Shown here piece after piece: positions 33,906 through 45,625 of a stretch of DNA of 64,000 nt (positions are counted from its first letter, which is position 1; every line of letters starts with the position of its first letter). Made by a program: the position numbers and the translations under genes. Below the pieces are notes generated by a model that saw only the letters and a program-made list of their open reading frames with translations, was not told where the DNA came from and made no database searches. Origin of the DNA: Hemicordylus capensis (Eukaryota; Chordata; Lepidosauria; Squamata; Cordylidae); NCBI RefSeq assembly GCF_027244095.1, contig NC_069671.1, positions 12,368,482 through 12,432,481 of the forward strand, given 5' to 3'.

Positions 33906-34836
33906 GAGCCCCTCATCTGCTTGTTCTGCAGTTGGACACCACCACCACCCCCAGCTCTAGGATGCTTTCCAGACTAAACCCCACAACTGGGTCAGGAAGT
34001 ATCTCGCAAGTGTGCTTCCACACTTCCCTACGCGGACAGCAGGGTGCAGTTCACATTTCCAATGCCTTGTTGCGAATCTAATAGCAGCGATATGGAGCTA
34101 GGAGGACATTGTATATCCGCAGTGAAAAAGTTGCTGTTTTTTCCGGGTTGCTAGTTGCTGCGAGACTGCTCCCCTGCTGTTTACGTTCTGTATGCGACTT
34201 GCCCAAACGGAGGCATTTTCCTGCTGCTGAGCAGCTATTCTGGAAAGCGCCCAGCCAAGGTCTGGCAGTGTCTTTATGATTGCAAAGGTTGACCCTTTCC
34301 CAATGTAACAGCCAAATATGCACATTCTAACCATAACTGAAGAAGTAACGCTAAATCACCACCATTATTGAACTGCCTCTTCCATCCCAATATTCACAAA
34401 TATGGCAGAATTCCAGAACACAGGAGTTTCCTTCAAATTATCAGAAGGAATAACATAAGATGTCTTTTCAAAAGAGTAAAGACAAAAAGAGATTTTGGAA
34501 GAAAACGGAGGGGAAAGCCTCCTGCTGCCTCAGCAGCCTGTAGCTGGATATGGGGGAAAGAGATCATAATTAATCTGGGGGCAAAGGAAACAAACCCATG
34601 CACCATAAACCCATGCACAGTGTGTGAATGCCATCTTGTACATACTTTTAACAAAATGGCGGAGAAACAGGTGGATCATAGGAAGCTTATACTGTCAGAC
34701 TCATCTAGCTCAGTATTGTCTACACTGACTGGTAGCAGCTCTCTAAGGTTTCAGGCAGGAGTCTTTCCCAGGCCTACCTGGAGATGCTACCAGGGATTGA
34801 ACCTGGGAGCTGCAAGCAGATGCTCAAACTACTGGG

Positions 34837-35502
34837 GGTTGTAATTTTTACCCCCAGGTAATTAGCAGAGCACTAAAGAAGCTACCCACTCCAGTCACAG
34901 AGTAGTTGCAGCTATTTAGAGAAGATACATGGAGATTCTTGTAGAACTAAATACTAAGTATTTATTGGTGAAGTATACTTTGGATAGGAAAGACCTTATC
35001 CTTAATCTAAAGTAAAATAAAGTGTGCGGTCAAGTCGATTTCGACTCCTGGAGCCCACAGAGCTCTGGTCAAGTCAATTTCGACTCCTGGAGCCCACAGG
35101 AGGGGTTTACTATTGCCTCCTCAGTATGAGCTGATGACTTTCAGCATCTTCCTATATCGCTGCTGGCTGATATAGTACCAGCGGGGATTTGAACTGGCAG
35201 CCTTCTGCTGGTTAGTCAAGCATTTCCCCACTGCACCACTTAAGGTGGTTATCCTTAATCTAAAGAACTACATAATGAATAGGTACGGAGAGAGAGAGAG
35301 ATGTTTCTTTCTGCTCTAAGGAAAGGAAGGGATTCTGACTCTCAACAGGAAATACCTGTAGAGTCATATCAGGGGTTATAGAGTAGAGACAGGTAGAACA
35401 GTTAGGAAGACCCTTACTCACTATCTCTACTCCCAATACCCCTAGTGGTCATTAGGATAGTTGATGAAAAGGTCAATGCACTGGACTTCCGTCTCCAACA
35501 CA
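34837..35502. mobile_element. Unclassified 666-bp insertion with probable 8-9 bp target duplication
   Basis: Both sides continue one composite SINE, so the borders are firm to a few bases. ACTACTGGG (34828-34836) and ACCACTGGG (35503-35511) are a probable duplication. The termini are GGTTGTAAT and CCAACACA. No coding frame is seen, and it holds a later SINE at 35013-35248. It could be a DNA transposon; a solo long terminal repeat is less likely given the duplication length. Confidence 0.5.
35013..35248 (-). repeat. tRNA-derived SINE (second family) with 17-bp target duplication
   Basis: It is the reverse of the 25831 family (TTTGAACTGGCAGCCTTCTG, AGCATTTCCCCACTGCACCA). A perfect TTATCCTTAATCTAAAG lies on both sides (34996-35012, 35249-35265). 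Its 3' part contains an internal direct repeat of about 32 bases with a 39-base period (about 35029-35100). Confidence 0.88.
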
Positions 35503-36289
35503 ACCACTGGGCTACAGACTCATCCCCCTAATCTTACAGCAGACAGTGCTCACATATGATCACCCATCCAAATACAAACCAAGGCAAACTGCTTAGCAAA
35601 TGGGACAATTTGTGTTTGCTACCACAAGACTGACTCTTCACTTTAAGGTGGGCTTTTCTCATTCTTCATTAATTCATGTAACCAGCATCCAGTCTTTAAA
35701 AGGTCACATTTTAGTTCAGTCCAATGGAAGAGTTCTATTAAAATATCATTTTTTAGTGCAAACCAGATGTAAATACACACACCCTACTTCCTGTGAAATC
35801 CCACATCAATTTTGATGCTTATGCAAGATGCTGATATTGAAAGGAGATGCTGTGCTATATTTCAGCATCTTAAGTCATAAAGCGTTAAGGCACATCCTCC
35901 CCCTCTCGTAAATTTTAATTGGAGCACCTTAAAATAATCCATAAGCTTTTAAAAGGACAGGGTGAGGACTCTTAAGAGATGCCAACATGTTGACTTCACA
36001 AATAACAGCCTCATCAGCGCCTTTGGCATTACTGTATGTTCCTTGAAATAAGGAAGAATAGAAGACACCATTTTGAATATTTGGAATTGTAGTGTGATCT
36101 TCTCTATTTTATATTCTAGTCCAGGGACAAGGTGCTGGAGATGCAGGAATCTTGGAAGTACTTTATGACCATATGTTCTAGACATGTCCAAAATATCTGA
36201 CTTGGTGAGGCCATGAAAGTCTGCATTACTCTAGTACTGAAGACAAAAACAAATCTGTCTTTTAAAACTCTGATTCCACAAGTGGCCCC

Positions 36290-36690
36290 TACCATAAGCC
36301 ATGGTGTAATGAGAAAAGGAATCAAAGTGTATCATGAGCCGGTACATGGAGGGAAGCTATTCTGGGGAACAATCAGCCTATGGAACTCCCTGCCACGTAA
36401 TATGGTGATAGCTCCTAGCTTGAATGGCTTTAAAAGGGGCTTAGCCAAATTCATGGAGGACAGGTATATCAATGACTAGTACTCTAGATAGCTATAGGCT
36501 TCCTCCAGGATTAGAGGCAGGATGCCTCTGAATACCAGATGCAAGGGAAGAACAGCAGGAGAGGGGGCATGCCTTCATCTTCTGCTTGCAGGTTTCCCAG
36601 AGGCAATGTTGTGTTGGGCCACTGTGGGAAACAGGATGCTGGGCCAGATAGGCCTTGGGCCTGATCCAGCAGGGCTGTCCTTATGGGGAA
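36290..36690 (+). mobile_element. CR1 LINE 3' end
   Basis: The + strand carries the ORF2 C-terminus (ISLWNSLPRNMVIAP, LNGFKRGLAKFMED) and the CR1 3' UTR ending CTGATCCAGCAGGGCTGTCC. It is severely 5' truncated and similar to the 3' part of the copy at 31440-32822. Confidence 0.85.
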
Positions 36691-37566
36691 CACCAGGAGA
36701 GAATGAAATCTAGGTCACAGCAACCTTGTATAGATCAGTTGTCATAAGAGCAGTAAGTAAAGTTACTTCAGTCTCCTGCAGAATTATTTTATAAAGTTGG
36801 CAGCAGCAAGCATCACAGGCAGAGTGACAGATAGACAGATCTGATTCAAAGGGCAACGGTTCACTCATCTGACAATAGTCAATTATGCATCTTTCCAGCC
36901 TTTCTGTTGCAAAGACAATAGCCCAAGCAACTAACAAATGATAAAACATAACAAAATTATATATGCCATGAAAAACAACAATAACCATATTAAAAACAGA
37001 ACAAGAGCAGCAGAAACAAACACACGGTGTGGGGGAGCTGCTGAAAAGAAGTTCAGTTCAATACATCCCAAAGGCCTCACAGAACAAAATAGTTTTTACA
37101 TACCTTCGGATGTCAACAGAGAGGTTGAATCCTGTGGTGATGCCCATCTCCTGGGGTCAGGCAACAGAGAAGGTCTGGTCTCATGTTCCCTGCAACTGGG
37201 CTTCAGTGGCCCATGGAGCCAACATGGGTGTCCATCCCAGTTCATAGCTGGATTAGATTTCTATTCACTATTTTCGGTACACATTTGTTTGTATGGACAC
37301 CACCTCCAGCAGCCCTCAAAACATTCTGGCAGACATCCATGGGAGCAGGACCTCCATTAAAGACCAGAGCAGGCAGGCAGGTTCATCTGGGAAGAGACAG
37401 ACCTTTAAATATTCTTGCCCTCAGTTGTTAAATTGTAAACATTTTCTGCAGCCAAGAAATGATGCCCTTTCCTTGGTGGCCTTTCTCCATTACATCATGG
37501 TGTTACTGAATCTTAGATATCACAGGTCCTTTGATTTTCAGCCTTGCAGAAGTCTGGATACACATG

Positions 37567-37756
37567 TAGGGTTGCCAACTGACCAAAAAAATGGCCCAGC
37601 TTGCCTTTGCACCCTTAACAGCGGACTTGATGTGTAGAAGTCATAAATCAGCAGGTTAAGCTTCTCATAGCATGGAGAAACGCTGTCACTTTGCAATGTT
37701 TGCCTATCAACTTTTAAAGGCAGTTACAGTGGCTGGTGGATAAGTTGGCAACCCTA
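37567..37756. mobile_element. Non-autonomous DNA transposon with TAGGGTTGCCAACT ends
   Basis: TAGGGTTGCCAACT at the left and AGTTGGCAACCCTA at the right are perfect 14-base inverted repeats over a 190-base element. The interior is not palindromic. The end type suggests hAT; flanking duplication is not clear. A lone right end (GAGTTGGCAACCCTA) also occurs near 41085-41101. Confidence 0.7.
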
Positions 37757-37795
37757 CATATGACCAGGTACTTTCATCCCTGACCTAAACAACAT

Positions 37796-37880
37796 ATGCA
37801 TTACAATCCTGTACATGTTCATTTGTCAATGCGCCCTATTGTATTCAACAGGGCTTTCTTCCAGATAACCATGCAAGGAC
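37796..37880. repeat. Old palindromic repeat fragment
   Basis: GCATTACAATCCTGTACATG, CCCTATTGTATTCAACAGGG and CTTTCTTCCAGATAACCATG match the same repeat, heavily mutated. Confidence 0.5.
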
Positions 37881-38984
37881 TTTAGCCATAATTAACAGAG
37901 AAAAGCTAATGTTTATGAATTTTGTTTCAGTCTAACTTTGAACAAAATATATATGTAATGGTTTGGGCCTGTCCCTGAGGTTCCAAACAAAAGCCATGAT
38001 TCAACCCTGATTTTGCAAAACAATGTTAGCTATAAATATTAATGTTACAATAATTTGGAACGTGTCATTCATAAGAAGTTAACGGAGTTAAACATTTGCT
38101 AGAGAGCTTCTCGTTCACTGCAGTTGTGCTAACTTTAATACTCTAAATACTGACTTTAATAATTTAAATATCTGACCAAAGCCTGCTTGCTTGGCTTGCT
38201 TTTTTTACTGGTCAAATGATCAACCCCAATAAAGACCCCATAAGTAGACATTAAATCAAATTCTAGGAAAGCCTGCCTACTAAAAGACACGGCAAGACTG
38301 TGCTTTATGTTTATGCCAATTTTTAAGTTTCTTACTGCCTTTATTTCATGCAGTGTCTCCTCTCCTGCCTCACAACAGCTTTCTCTCGCAGCCTTCCTCT
38401 TCCAGGTGTACTGCATTGTGCATAGTTAAAGTCAGTCCTTCTCAGGACTGACTCAGCCAATGACAGGACTTTTCATGCTTTCCTTCCTCATCTTATAGAC
38501 TTAGTAGGATTTCTTCCTAGGTCCCTGGCCTCAACCTTGACTGGCTCAAGAGAAGACCTACTACTCAGGCTTGCAGATTGTTAATTGAATATCCTCATCC
38601 CAGGCCTTCAAAATTCTGTTTTTGATCACAACTCTTGTTCTTTTAGGGAGAAGAGTGCTGGAGTCCTTGTATATAATTCCTGTTTCTCACAATCTATTCA
38701 CCTCAGGAACGAACTACTTGACAGCCATATTCCTCTGTAGTTTCCCTCTCTTACCTCAGGCAGTAGCTAAAGCTGCCAGTTTTATTTGGTTTGGTTTGTA
38801 GCTGGTAGCCACAGCATGGCAATACCTATATTAAAACCAATTAACATGTCAGAGAGTTGTGAACAAGCTTTTAGGTTCTCCAGAGCATTTCATCGGGACG
38901 TTCAGCAAAACAAAGTTTGGGGAAAGCAAGAAATAGCTGGGCAGGATGGGTGGAGGTGGTGACATGTCTGCAGTCAGTTTTAAG

Positions 38985-39760
38985 ACTCATTCAAAATGAT
39001 GCATTGGCACTTACCTGAAGGGTTATTCCCCACAGTGGTAGGTAGTGTATCCTCTTGACTGATGAGTTGAGCCTCCCACCTGCATGGAGACAGGGCCAAT
39101 AAACTCATGGAGCTCCATTGGAGGATCCACCCCCTAGGGTCTACTTGAGGCCATGATGGTATGGAGAACCCCTGAGGACTAGCCACTGGCTGCTAGCACA
39201 CCGCGCTCAACCTCCAGGCTTAAAGTTTCATCCTCTCCGGTTCCGAGTGGCACACTGAGCCCTGGCTGAGGAAATGGGGATCTGACCCCAGGCTCACAAG
39301 GGAAACCAGAGAGAGCTCCACCAGATCCAAAAACCATGGCCTGTGTGGCCAGTGTGGGGCCACCAGAATCATGTCCGCCTGAAGGCCACGGAGCATGCGA
39401 ACTGTCTGGGGAAATGATGGCTGTTGGAGGGAAGGCGTACAAGAAACCTTTTGGCCAAAGAGCCATGAGGGTGTCCACGTCCTCCACACCCTGGGCATGG
39501 AATCTGGGCATGAAACAGAGGAGCTTCGTGTTTGCTGGGGAAGTGAAGAGATCTGAAATGGGAAGGGCGAATTCCCTTACGATCCGACTGAAGGCCAGAG
39601 GGCTCAGGGACCATTCAGCCGGGTCTAACTGGGCCCAGCTTAGCCAGTAGGCCACCATATTCAGTTTCTCCTTCAGAAACCTTCAGTTTCTCCTTCAGCT
39701 CCAACCTGGACTCCACCCAGGTTAGTAGCAGGGTCGCCACCAGCATCAATGACTGCGATC
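38985..39760 (-). mobile_element. Broken DIRS-type (tyrosine-recombinase) retroelement fossil
   Basis: The - strand retains recognisable remnants of the RNase H-side end of a DIRS-like polymerase (for example EWSLSPLAFSRIVREF and VAPHWPHRPWF). No recombinase gene and no terminal or internal complementary repeats are seen, so this is an internal fragment. It is broken at several points and looks moderately old. The family is known from lizards, amphibians and fish. Confidence 0.7.
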
Positions 39761-39879
39761 TTGTGCCCCCCACCACTTTAGGTGAGCATTGGAAGTCTTT
39801 ACAAGGCTGTAGCTTCATGGTTTTTAAAATATATTTTCCCCCATCTTTGGGCAAAACAGCACCCATGACCAGGGTGGCA

Positions 39880-40060
39880 ACCTCTGGAGTACCTCCAGTG
39901 ACTGTTGCTGGTTTCTATCTTATGTTTCTTTTTAGATTATGAGCCCTTTGGGGACAGGATTCCATCTTATTTATTTGTTATTTCTTTGTGTAAACTGCCC
40001 TGAGCCATATGCCCTGGGCGATATAGAAATCGAATGAATGAATGAATGAATGAATGAACA
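39880..40060 (+). repeat. LINE-tail repeat of the same family, opposite orientation
   Basis: TGACTGTTGCTGGTTTCTAT, GATTATGAGCCCTTTGGGGA and TAAACTGCCCTGAGCCATAT, then GGGCGATATAGAAATCGAAT with an (AATG)n tail at 40032-40058, give the 3' end of the family in sense orientation. Confidence 0.75.
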
Positions 40061-40144
40061 AACAAACCAAAGGGATTTGTAACTTGTCCCTTGCTACCTT
40101 AGGGACAATAGCACTTACATATAGGGGGAGGGGACCTTTGCTCT

Positions 40145-40290
40145 CCGCAGGTTTGTCCCACACAGCAGTTTACAACATTTAAAAAACCCAATAAATTTGA
40201 AAACAATTTACAACATATAAATTTTCAAATTAAAATAGCTACCGATAAAAACCACTAAATAGCTGAAATGCTTGGCTGGAGAGATGTATC
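40145..40290 (-). repeat. LINE 3' tail fragment
   Basis: CAGTTTACAACATTTAAAAA, CAATTTACAACATATAAATT and the ending TTGGCTGGAGAGATG match the A-rich 3' UTR of the local LINEs in reverse. Confidence 0.45.
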
Positions 40291-41787
40291 TTTGTTCATT
40301 TCTCATGTATTTACTTCTCATGTATTTAAGTTATACGTTGTCATGACTAACTAGTCCAGCTGTTGCCTGTTATGTACAGGTTTGTGTCCAGAAAATCACC
40401 ACACACACACACATACACACAAGCATGAAAGCATCCCAGCATTTTATTAAGACATATAGATTTTTAGCCATTTTTAAAATCCTTAAATTATTTTCTATTA
40501 GTTGAACAGAAAGGCATTATTAAAGAGAGGTGGGGAAAATACATATTTATATCGATATAAAAATAAAAAGGCACTGCGAAATACCTTGTCACAGCAAATA
40601 TAAAACAGCAGAAATACTTTTGTAAGCGCTTAGAAAGAGAAGAGCTATAAAAATAAAAAATAATTAATTACATATCTATGTCCAAACAGCCACTAACTAT
40701 CTTCTGTATCCTCCTCTGACCATCTAGTTAACTTCTACTACCTTCTTCATACACTGAATTGTGACTTCCATTTTCAACAGATGATGCAGCTTTTGTGCAC
40801 ATGAAAAGAAGTGTCCTAAACTATTTAAAACCAATCCAACTGATCAAAGCCCCCCCCACCCAAAATTAACATGATGTCTAACATGCTCAGAAAATTGTAC
40901 CTGTGACTAGTCAGTGTCTTGTTTAAACCAGGAACTCCTATCTTCACACCTTGTCCACATATGCAATGTATAACTTGTCCTTTTTATTTCAGTGGGGCTA
41001 CTTTGAGTAATTTTCCTCAGCTCTTGTGATTATAACCTTCCAGGATTGCTTTTCAGTCTTTGCTGAAATTGAATTCTGATTCCCGGAGAGTTGGCAACCC
41101 TAAGCAGGTCTCTGTTGCTCATTTGGGCAGCTGCCATTTTCCTCTCTAGGGTATTGTGGAGAGAAAATGGCAGTCCCCACTTTTTCTCCACACAATGCCC
41201 CAGAACAATACTACACCATTTCCACTGACGGGGCGTGGGGGGGAATGGTGGCCACCAACACAATAGTGTCTGGGCCCAATTCTCCCTGAGGGCTGAGGTC
41301 CTGAATCCCCAGAAACTGCCTCAGACCCTGCTGGGCCTGCCCAAGTTGCATGGTTACCATATTAATGCTAAATATGAAGAGCATGAGGGCCCAGAACAAG
41401 AGGCTATCCACAGAGGTGCACCTAGGTAATTTTGGAGCCTGGACCTAAAGGCCTTTGGAGCTCCCCCCGCTGCAAATTAAGCATTGCCGTGCTCCATTGG
41501 GTGACCACACCACCCGGAACAGACAAAAGAGGATTTGGGGGGGTCCCAGGGCCCGTGGAGGACTTCCGGGACTTCGGCCCGGACGTCCAGGGGTAAAAGC
41601 ACTTCTGGCTGTCCATGTGGAACACCACATAAGGGTTTCTTAAACATTTAGCTTCACAACATCATTACAACCAGGCCCTGGTGTCTAACACAGTGGAGAA
41701 ACTTCCATTTGTTTAAAATACACAATGTCCTAATTTGTTCTACTACGCTAGCAGTTTTCTTCAGTGGCACTGCAGTATTAAACCATG

Positions 41788-41945
41788 TAGCAGCAGCGAT
41801 CTAGGAAGATGCTGAAAGGCATCTTCTCAAACTGCATGGGAGGAGGCAGTGGTCAACCCCTCCTGTATTCTACCAAAGAAAGACAACCACAGGGCCCTGT
41901 GGGCGCCAGGAGTCGACAATGACTCAACACACACTTTAACTACTG
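41788..41945 (+). repeat. tRNA-derived SINE (second family), 5'-truncated
   Basis: TAGCAGCAGCGATCTAGGAA, CTGAAAGGCATCTTCTCAAA and GGCGCCAGGAGTCGACAATG match the body and 3' end of the 25831 copy. The tRNA head is missing. Confidence 0.82.
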
Positions 41946-43019
41946 ATGGTGGGCAAACATCTGAAAAGGGGACAACACCATATCTAAGGGGCAGTACTGT
42001 TGGATTTGGGGATTTAGGGGAACCACACCTGCTTTTCAGAAAAGAAACGGCAGCTTCAAACAAACTTGTCAATCGCACCACACCTAGCAGGCCTTATTGT
42101 CACAACCTCAAAGGTGTGACAACAGTGTAAATATGTTTGGGGGATTATATCCTTTGTTAAATGTTTGCATTTTTAAAAATGCTGCAGTGTTTTAGGCAGT
42201 TTATTGTGTATGTTTTGTGTGTGGTAATTTAAACCACCTGGAGAAGGGTGTGGAGATGGAGTATGCCTATAAAAAGCCTGTCTTGCCTCATGAGGAGGAA
42301 AAATGTAGGGGCGGGGGAGAGTAATTTCTCAAGCTGGATCTAGATCTGGACTTTTGCTACCAACATTGTGGATTTAAAAACCTTTTTCTCTCGGGCTTCT
42401 GTATGTGTTGATTTGGCAATAAGAGGCCTGTTTTATCCAAGGCATGTGTTCCACAGAGTGGTTCAGACTCTACAATATGGGTTAGAAAATTCCCCCTGCC
42501 CCTTAAACAATGAGAGCTGAAATTCTCAAGAAATGATTTTTACAACCAATATCACATTCTGTGCTACTTGTGCTTTAATTGCTGAACACACACACTTTTC
42601 TTGTCTTCACTGACAGTTTACCTTTTCTCCTATCACTACCTTTGCTACTTTCACATACGTACGTTTTGTTACAACTAAGCAGAAATGCTCAACAGTGTTG
42701 TCCCTCTTTGTCCCTACACAAAATGTTAGTTTAAAAAAGAAAATACAGTAAAAGAAACTTAGGATATAAGCAAAGAAACAGACTGGTTGATTTCACGCAG
42801 CAATTTCCTCAGTAATGCTAAACATGAAACAAATATCTTCCCGTCCCATCTGCTTTCTATACAAAAACCATTTCCAAATCTGGTGGGAAAGAAGGATAAC
42901 TTGGGGAGAGAAAAGAAAAATCACAATGCTTATGCTGTGGTATGCTCAGATGGGTGGCTTGCCTCTTCAGCAGTGGGAGCTGAAGAAAATTCCAGGAGGA
43001 AAGGGGCCATTGTTCTGTG

Positions 43020-43125
43020 TAGAGCTAGCAAGACTGGGGAAAACCCTTCTCTGCCCAAGACCTTGAAATCTACTGCTTGCCAGATTAGACAATGGTCTAA
43101 CTCGATATAAGACAGCTTCACATAC
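43020..43125 (+). repeat. Composite SINE tail fragment
   Basis: ACTGGGGAAAACCCTTCTCT and CAATGGTCTAACTCGATATA, then AGACAGCTTCACATA, correspond to the SINE tail. No 5S or tRNA module remains. Confidence 0.6.
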
Positions 43126-43569
43126 TCATCCCACTCACACAAGCAGTTTCCACAAAATACAGTCTCTAAAAGTGTCCATGTTCCATTTCCGTACGGTGTG
43201 GTGAAAAATAAAAAGTTTTAGAATTAAAGAATTTCAATTAAATATATAAGTATAATTTGGCATGATAGAAAAGGCAAGCAAGGCTGCAAGACTTTATGTG
43301 ACTATTTTTAAATGTTTCGCTTCTTTTACTCCGATTGAACAGCTGGCAATCGCCAGGGGAAAAATAAATATATAAAGATCTGTCACTTAAAAATAATATC
43401 CCATCCCAAAGGAGACCTGTAAAATAGGACAAGTAGTTCCCTTAAATGTACAAAATACAATCTGAATAACGTTTCATTTTGCAGCTAGCAAAATTAATAG
43501 CAATTAATCCAAAACATAGCATAGACAAAGCAATCCTAAATTCCTATCTCTAACATTCAGGGCTTCTGT

Positions 43570-45291
43570 CATGCACAAAGCTTCATTTTTATTTGGAATT
43601 CTTCAGTATCTAGCAACATATAATCCAGTATCAGTTATTATTTTGGCAAAGATTAGTTTTGCTCTTGGTGTGTCCATATTTTAAGCATGTTGGAGGGGGG
43701 GCAAAGATAAGACTCTTTTAATGTCTTGCCAGGAGGATTTTGCTACTGTGCTGTCCCCTTTGCCTCCCCCCATTTCTGTTGTGAGGTAAATTTACAAACG
43801 TGAGGTAAATTTACAAAATTCTCCTCATATTATTTACCAAGTGGTCAATTTCTGTAACCTCCTGATAAACTGATTGTCCTGCAGTGAGGTGACTCTCACT
43901 TAATCTCTCAAATTTTGATCAACTGTGGGAAAATGATAAACAATGCCTCAAAACCTGAGGCTTTGTTCCCACAAACATGTTGTGGCAATAGCTGTGTAAC
44001 ATCATTCTCCATTCAAAGCACAATCTGTCTAAGCAGTAGACCAAATAATTGCACATTGCATGTGCATTTGGTTTAATCGGTCATTTTTCCTCATTCAAAA
44101 GCCTTCTATTCTATGCAGCATAATGGTGATCGAATTGTTATACAATGCTTGCACAATTTTCTTTCATTGCACAACAGCTCGCACCATTAAGCTGCCAATT
44201 TCAAGTCCCTTCCCTTCTTTCCTATGCAGTCAATTCCTCTCCAGTACATTTACTTCAGGCCACATCTGTGATCTTGTATGTCCAAACACATGCAATTTCT
44301 TCTAGTGAATCCTAGAGAGCCAAGCTCCACATTTGGGGAACCCTGACCTGAGTTTACAATCCTTTTATCATAGAGTGTAAAATAGGCCTTTGGTCCCAAA
44401 CATTGTCTCTTAAAAAGCTATTATCTTACAACTCTTTAGCACAAATGATTGTCAAAATTCAGCCTCCTGCAGCAATGAGTTCATATATAAACTCTTTCCC
44501 CATACAACATCAAACTGAACTTCCAGCTATTTTCCATATGTTACATCCACCCAAGAAGGTGGACATTGCCAAAAGATTCTTTTTGGCTTCCTCTATAAAC
44601 ACAGTTCCTCACTAAGGCATGTAAACTCCTGGTTTCAAAAAATGGCCCCTGCATGGTGGTTTAGTAACTCAGCAGTTGAAGTGGAGGCGGGGGGGGCGGG
44701 CGCCATTTTTGTTTTCCATCCTCATCTCTGTGGCAACATCCACGAGTGAACCATGAGCATGGCACCATAATCACTGAGCTTCAATTTCCAGATAAATTAT
44801 CATGATGAAATTAATGTTTAATATGGCTAAGAACTACCTTTATTACCTATTTGATGCCTATTTGAAGCTAAGTTGCCAAACTGGAGACCATCCTCTCCAA
44901 AGAAAGGCTCAGCAGCATCCTACATTCTACAGAGGGCCTCCCACAAACCTATAAAAAGCAGCACATTTTTTAAAAATGGCAACTGAGCAACTCAAGGCCC
45001 TCACTATTAGTTTGCATGTTAAGTGCTAGTTAAATAGGTTGGATTAAAGGGTTAAAGGAATAAAAACCAAACTCTCAGGCACTTCACACATGAAAATATC
45101 TCCCTTGGCTTCTTCTTGGAGCAGAGAAAACCACTTGGACTGTGTACATCCAAGACTTGTGTGAAAAGTAATGGCCCCAGTGCTATTTAGTGGAGGCCAT
45201 TGGCCAAAGATAGTCCAGAAAGACTTTGCCTCCAATGCAGGCCTCAGCCTTACATTGTGGTCAGGAGTTCACCAGAAGACAGAATACTGCG
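43570..45291 (-). other. RFLNA: RFLNA 3' UTR (extent uncertain)
   Basis: The 1.7 kb beyond the RFLNA stop carries no clear interspersed repeat. On the - strand AATAAA occurs at 44844-44839 (short form, about 0.45 kb UTR) and at 43593-43588 (about 1.7 kb UTR). Neither has a strong GU-rich element that I can see, so the end is a guess. Confidence 0.35.
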
Positions 45292-45625
45292 TTAAAGGTT
45301 CTCCGTGTAGATAATACAGGGACTGTTCTCTTCACACAGCTCTAGCTGCACACTCGAGGCAAACCACCGCTTGGCACACCCCAGGTTGTAGTTGAGTGTG
45401 GTCCGGTAAATGTTTTTTGCGTGTTTGGGGAAGATGATCGTTGTGCTCTGGAATCTCAGTGGCTTCTGGCGGGGCTGAAAGATAAGTTGGGACTTGTAGT
45501 TTCTCCATGTGCAGTTGGGTGCAGCAATGACGGTCTCGCTGTATGTGGTGACAGTGGGCATTGGGCAGTAGAAAATGTCATCCTTGTAATGTCTCTCGGA
45601 GCCATATTTTACCTCAGAGTTGCAC
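45292..45625 (-). CDS. RFLNA: RFLNA coding exon 3 and stop
   Basis: The acceptor on the - strand is TTTGACTTCGCAG|GTGC. After the split Arg codon the exon encodes CNSEVKYGSERHYKDDIFYC, then PMPTVTTYSETVIAAPNCTW and RNYKSQLIFQPRQKPLRFQS. The rest (STTIIFPKHAKNIYRTTL and RWFASSVQLELCEE) ends at TAA (45294-45292). This is the folded core shared by refilin A and B. No frameshift is seen. Confidence 0.96.

Larger units (their letters stand above)
32823..34675. other. Intergenic, mostly unassigned
   Basis: It holds the poly-T run (33219) and a LINE tail (33545-33905). No gene is recognised. Confidence 0.4.
34676..35635 (-). repeat. Composite 5S/tRNA SINE split by a 666-bp insertion
   Basis: Tail and B-box part (TTGAACCTGGGAGCTGCAAG) occupy 34676-34836. 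The remainder (CACTGGGCTACAGACTCATC, then the reversed 5S head CTGCTTAGCAAATGGGACAA and GACTGACTCT) resumes at 35503. The break lies in the tRNA A-box region. Confidence 0.75.
35636..38984. other. Intergenic, mostly unassigned
   Basis: A CR1 end (36290), a DNA transposon (37567) and an old repeat (37796) are present. The remainder shows no similarity I can name. Confidence 0.4.
40291..43569. other. Intergenic, mostly unassigned
   Basis: SINE pieces lie at 41788 and 43020 and a CA-rich patch at 40401-40421. Around 42115-42445 a TATAAAAAG is followed by a CAATAAGAG; its origin is unclear. Confidence 0.4.

Noticed and set aside
34368-34844. A 158-codon + strand frame
   Set aside because: Its last third is antisense composite SINE sequence and the rest has no similarity; not a gene.
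35960-36020. CTGATGA on the - strand as a hammerhead ribozyme core
   Set aside because: The conserved GAAA and cleavage-site geometry are absent. No hammerhead was found near either Helitron or the LINEs.
42115-42445. A stretch with TATAAAAAG and CAATAAGAG spacing that could be a solo long terminal repeat fossil
   Set aside because: No clear paired ends, no flanking duplication and no second copy in the window; origin left open.
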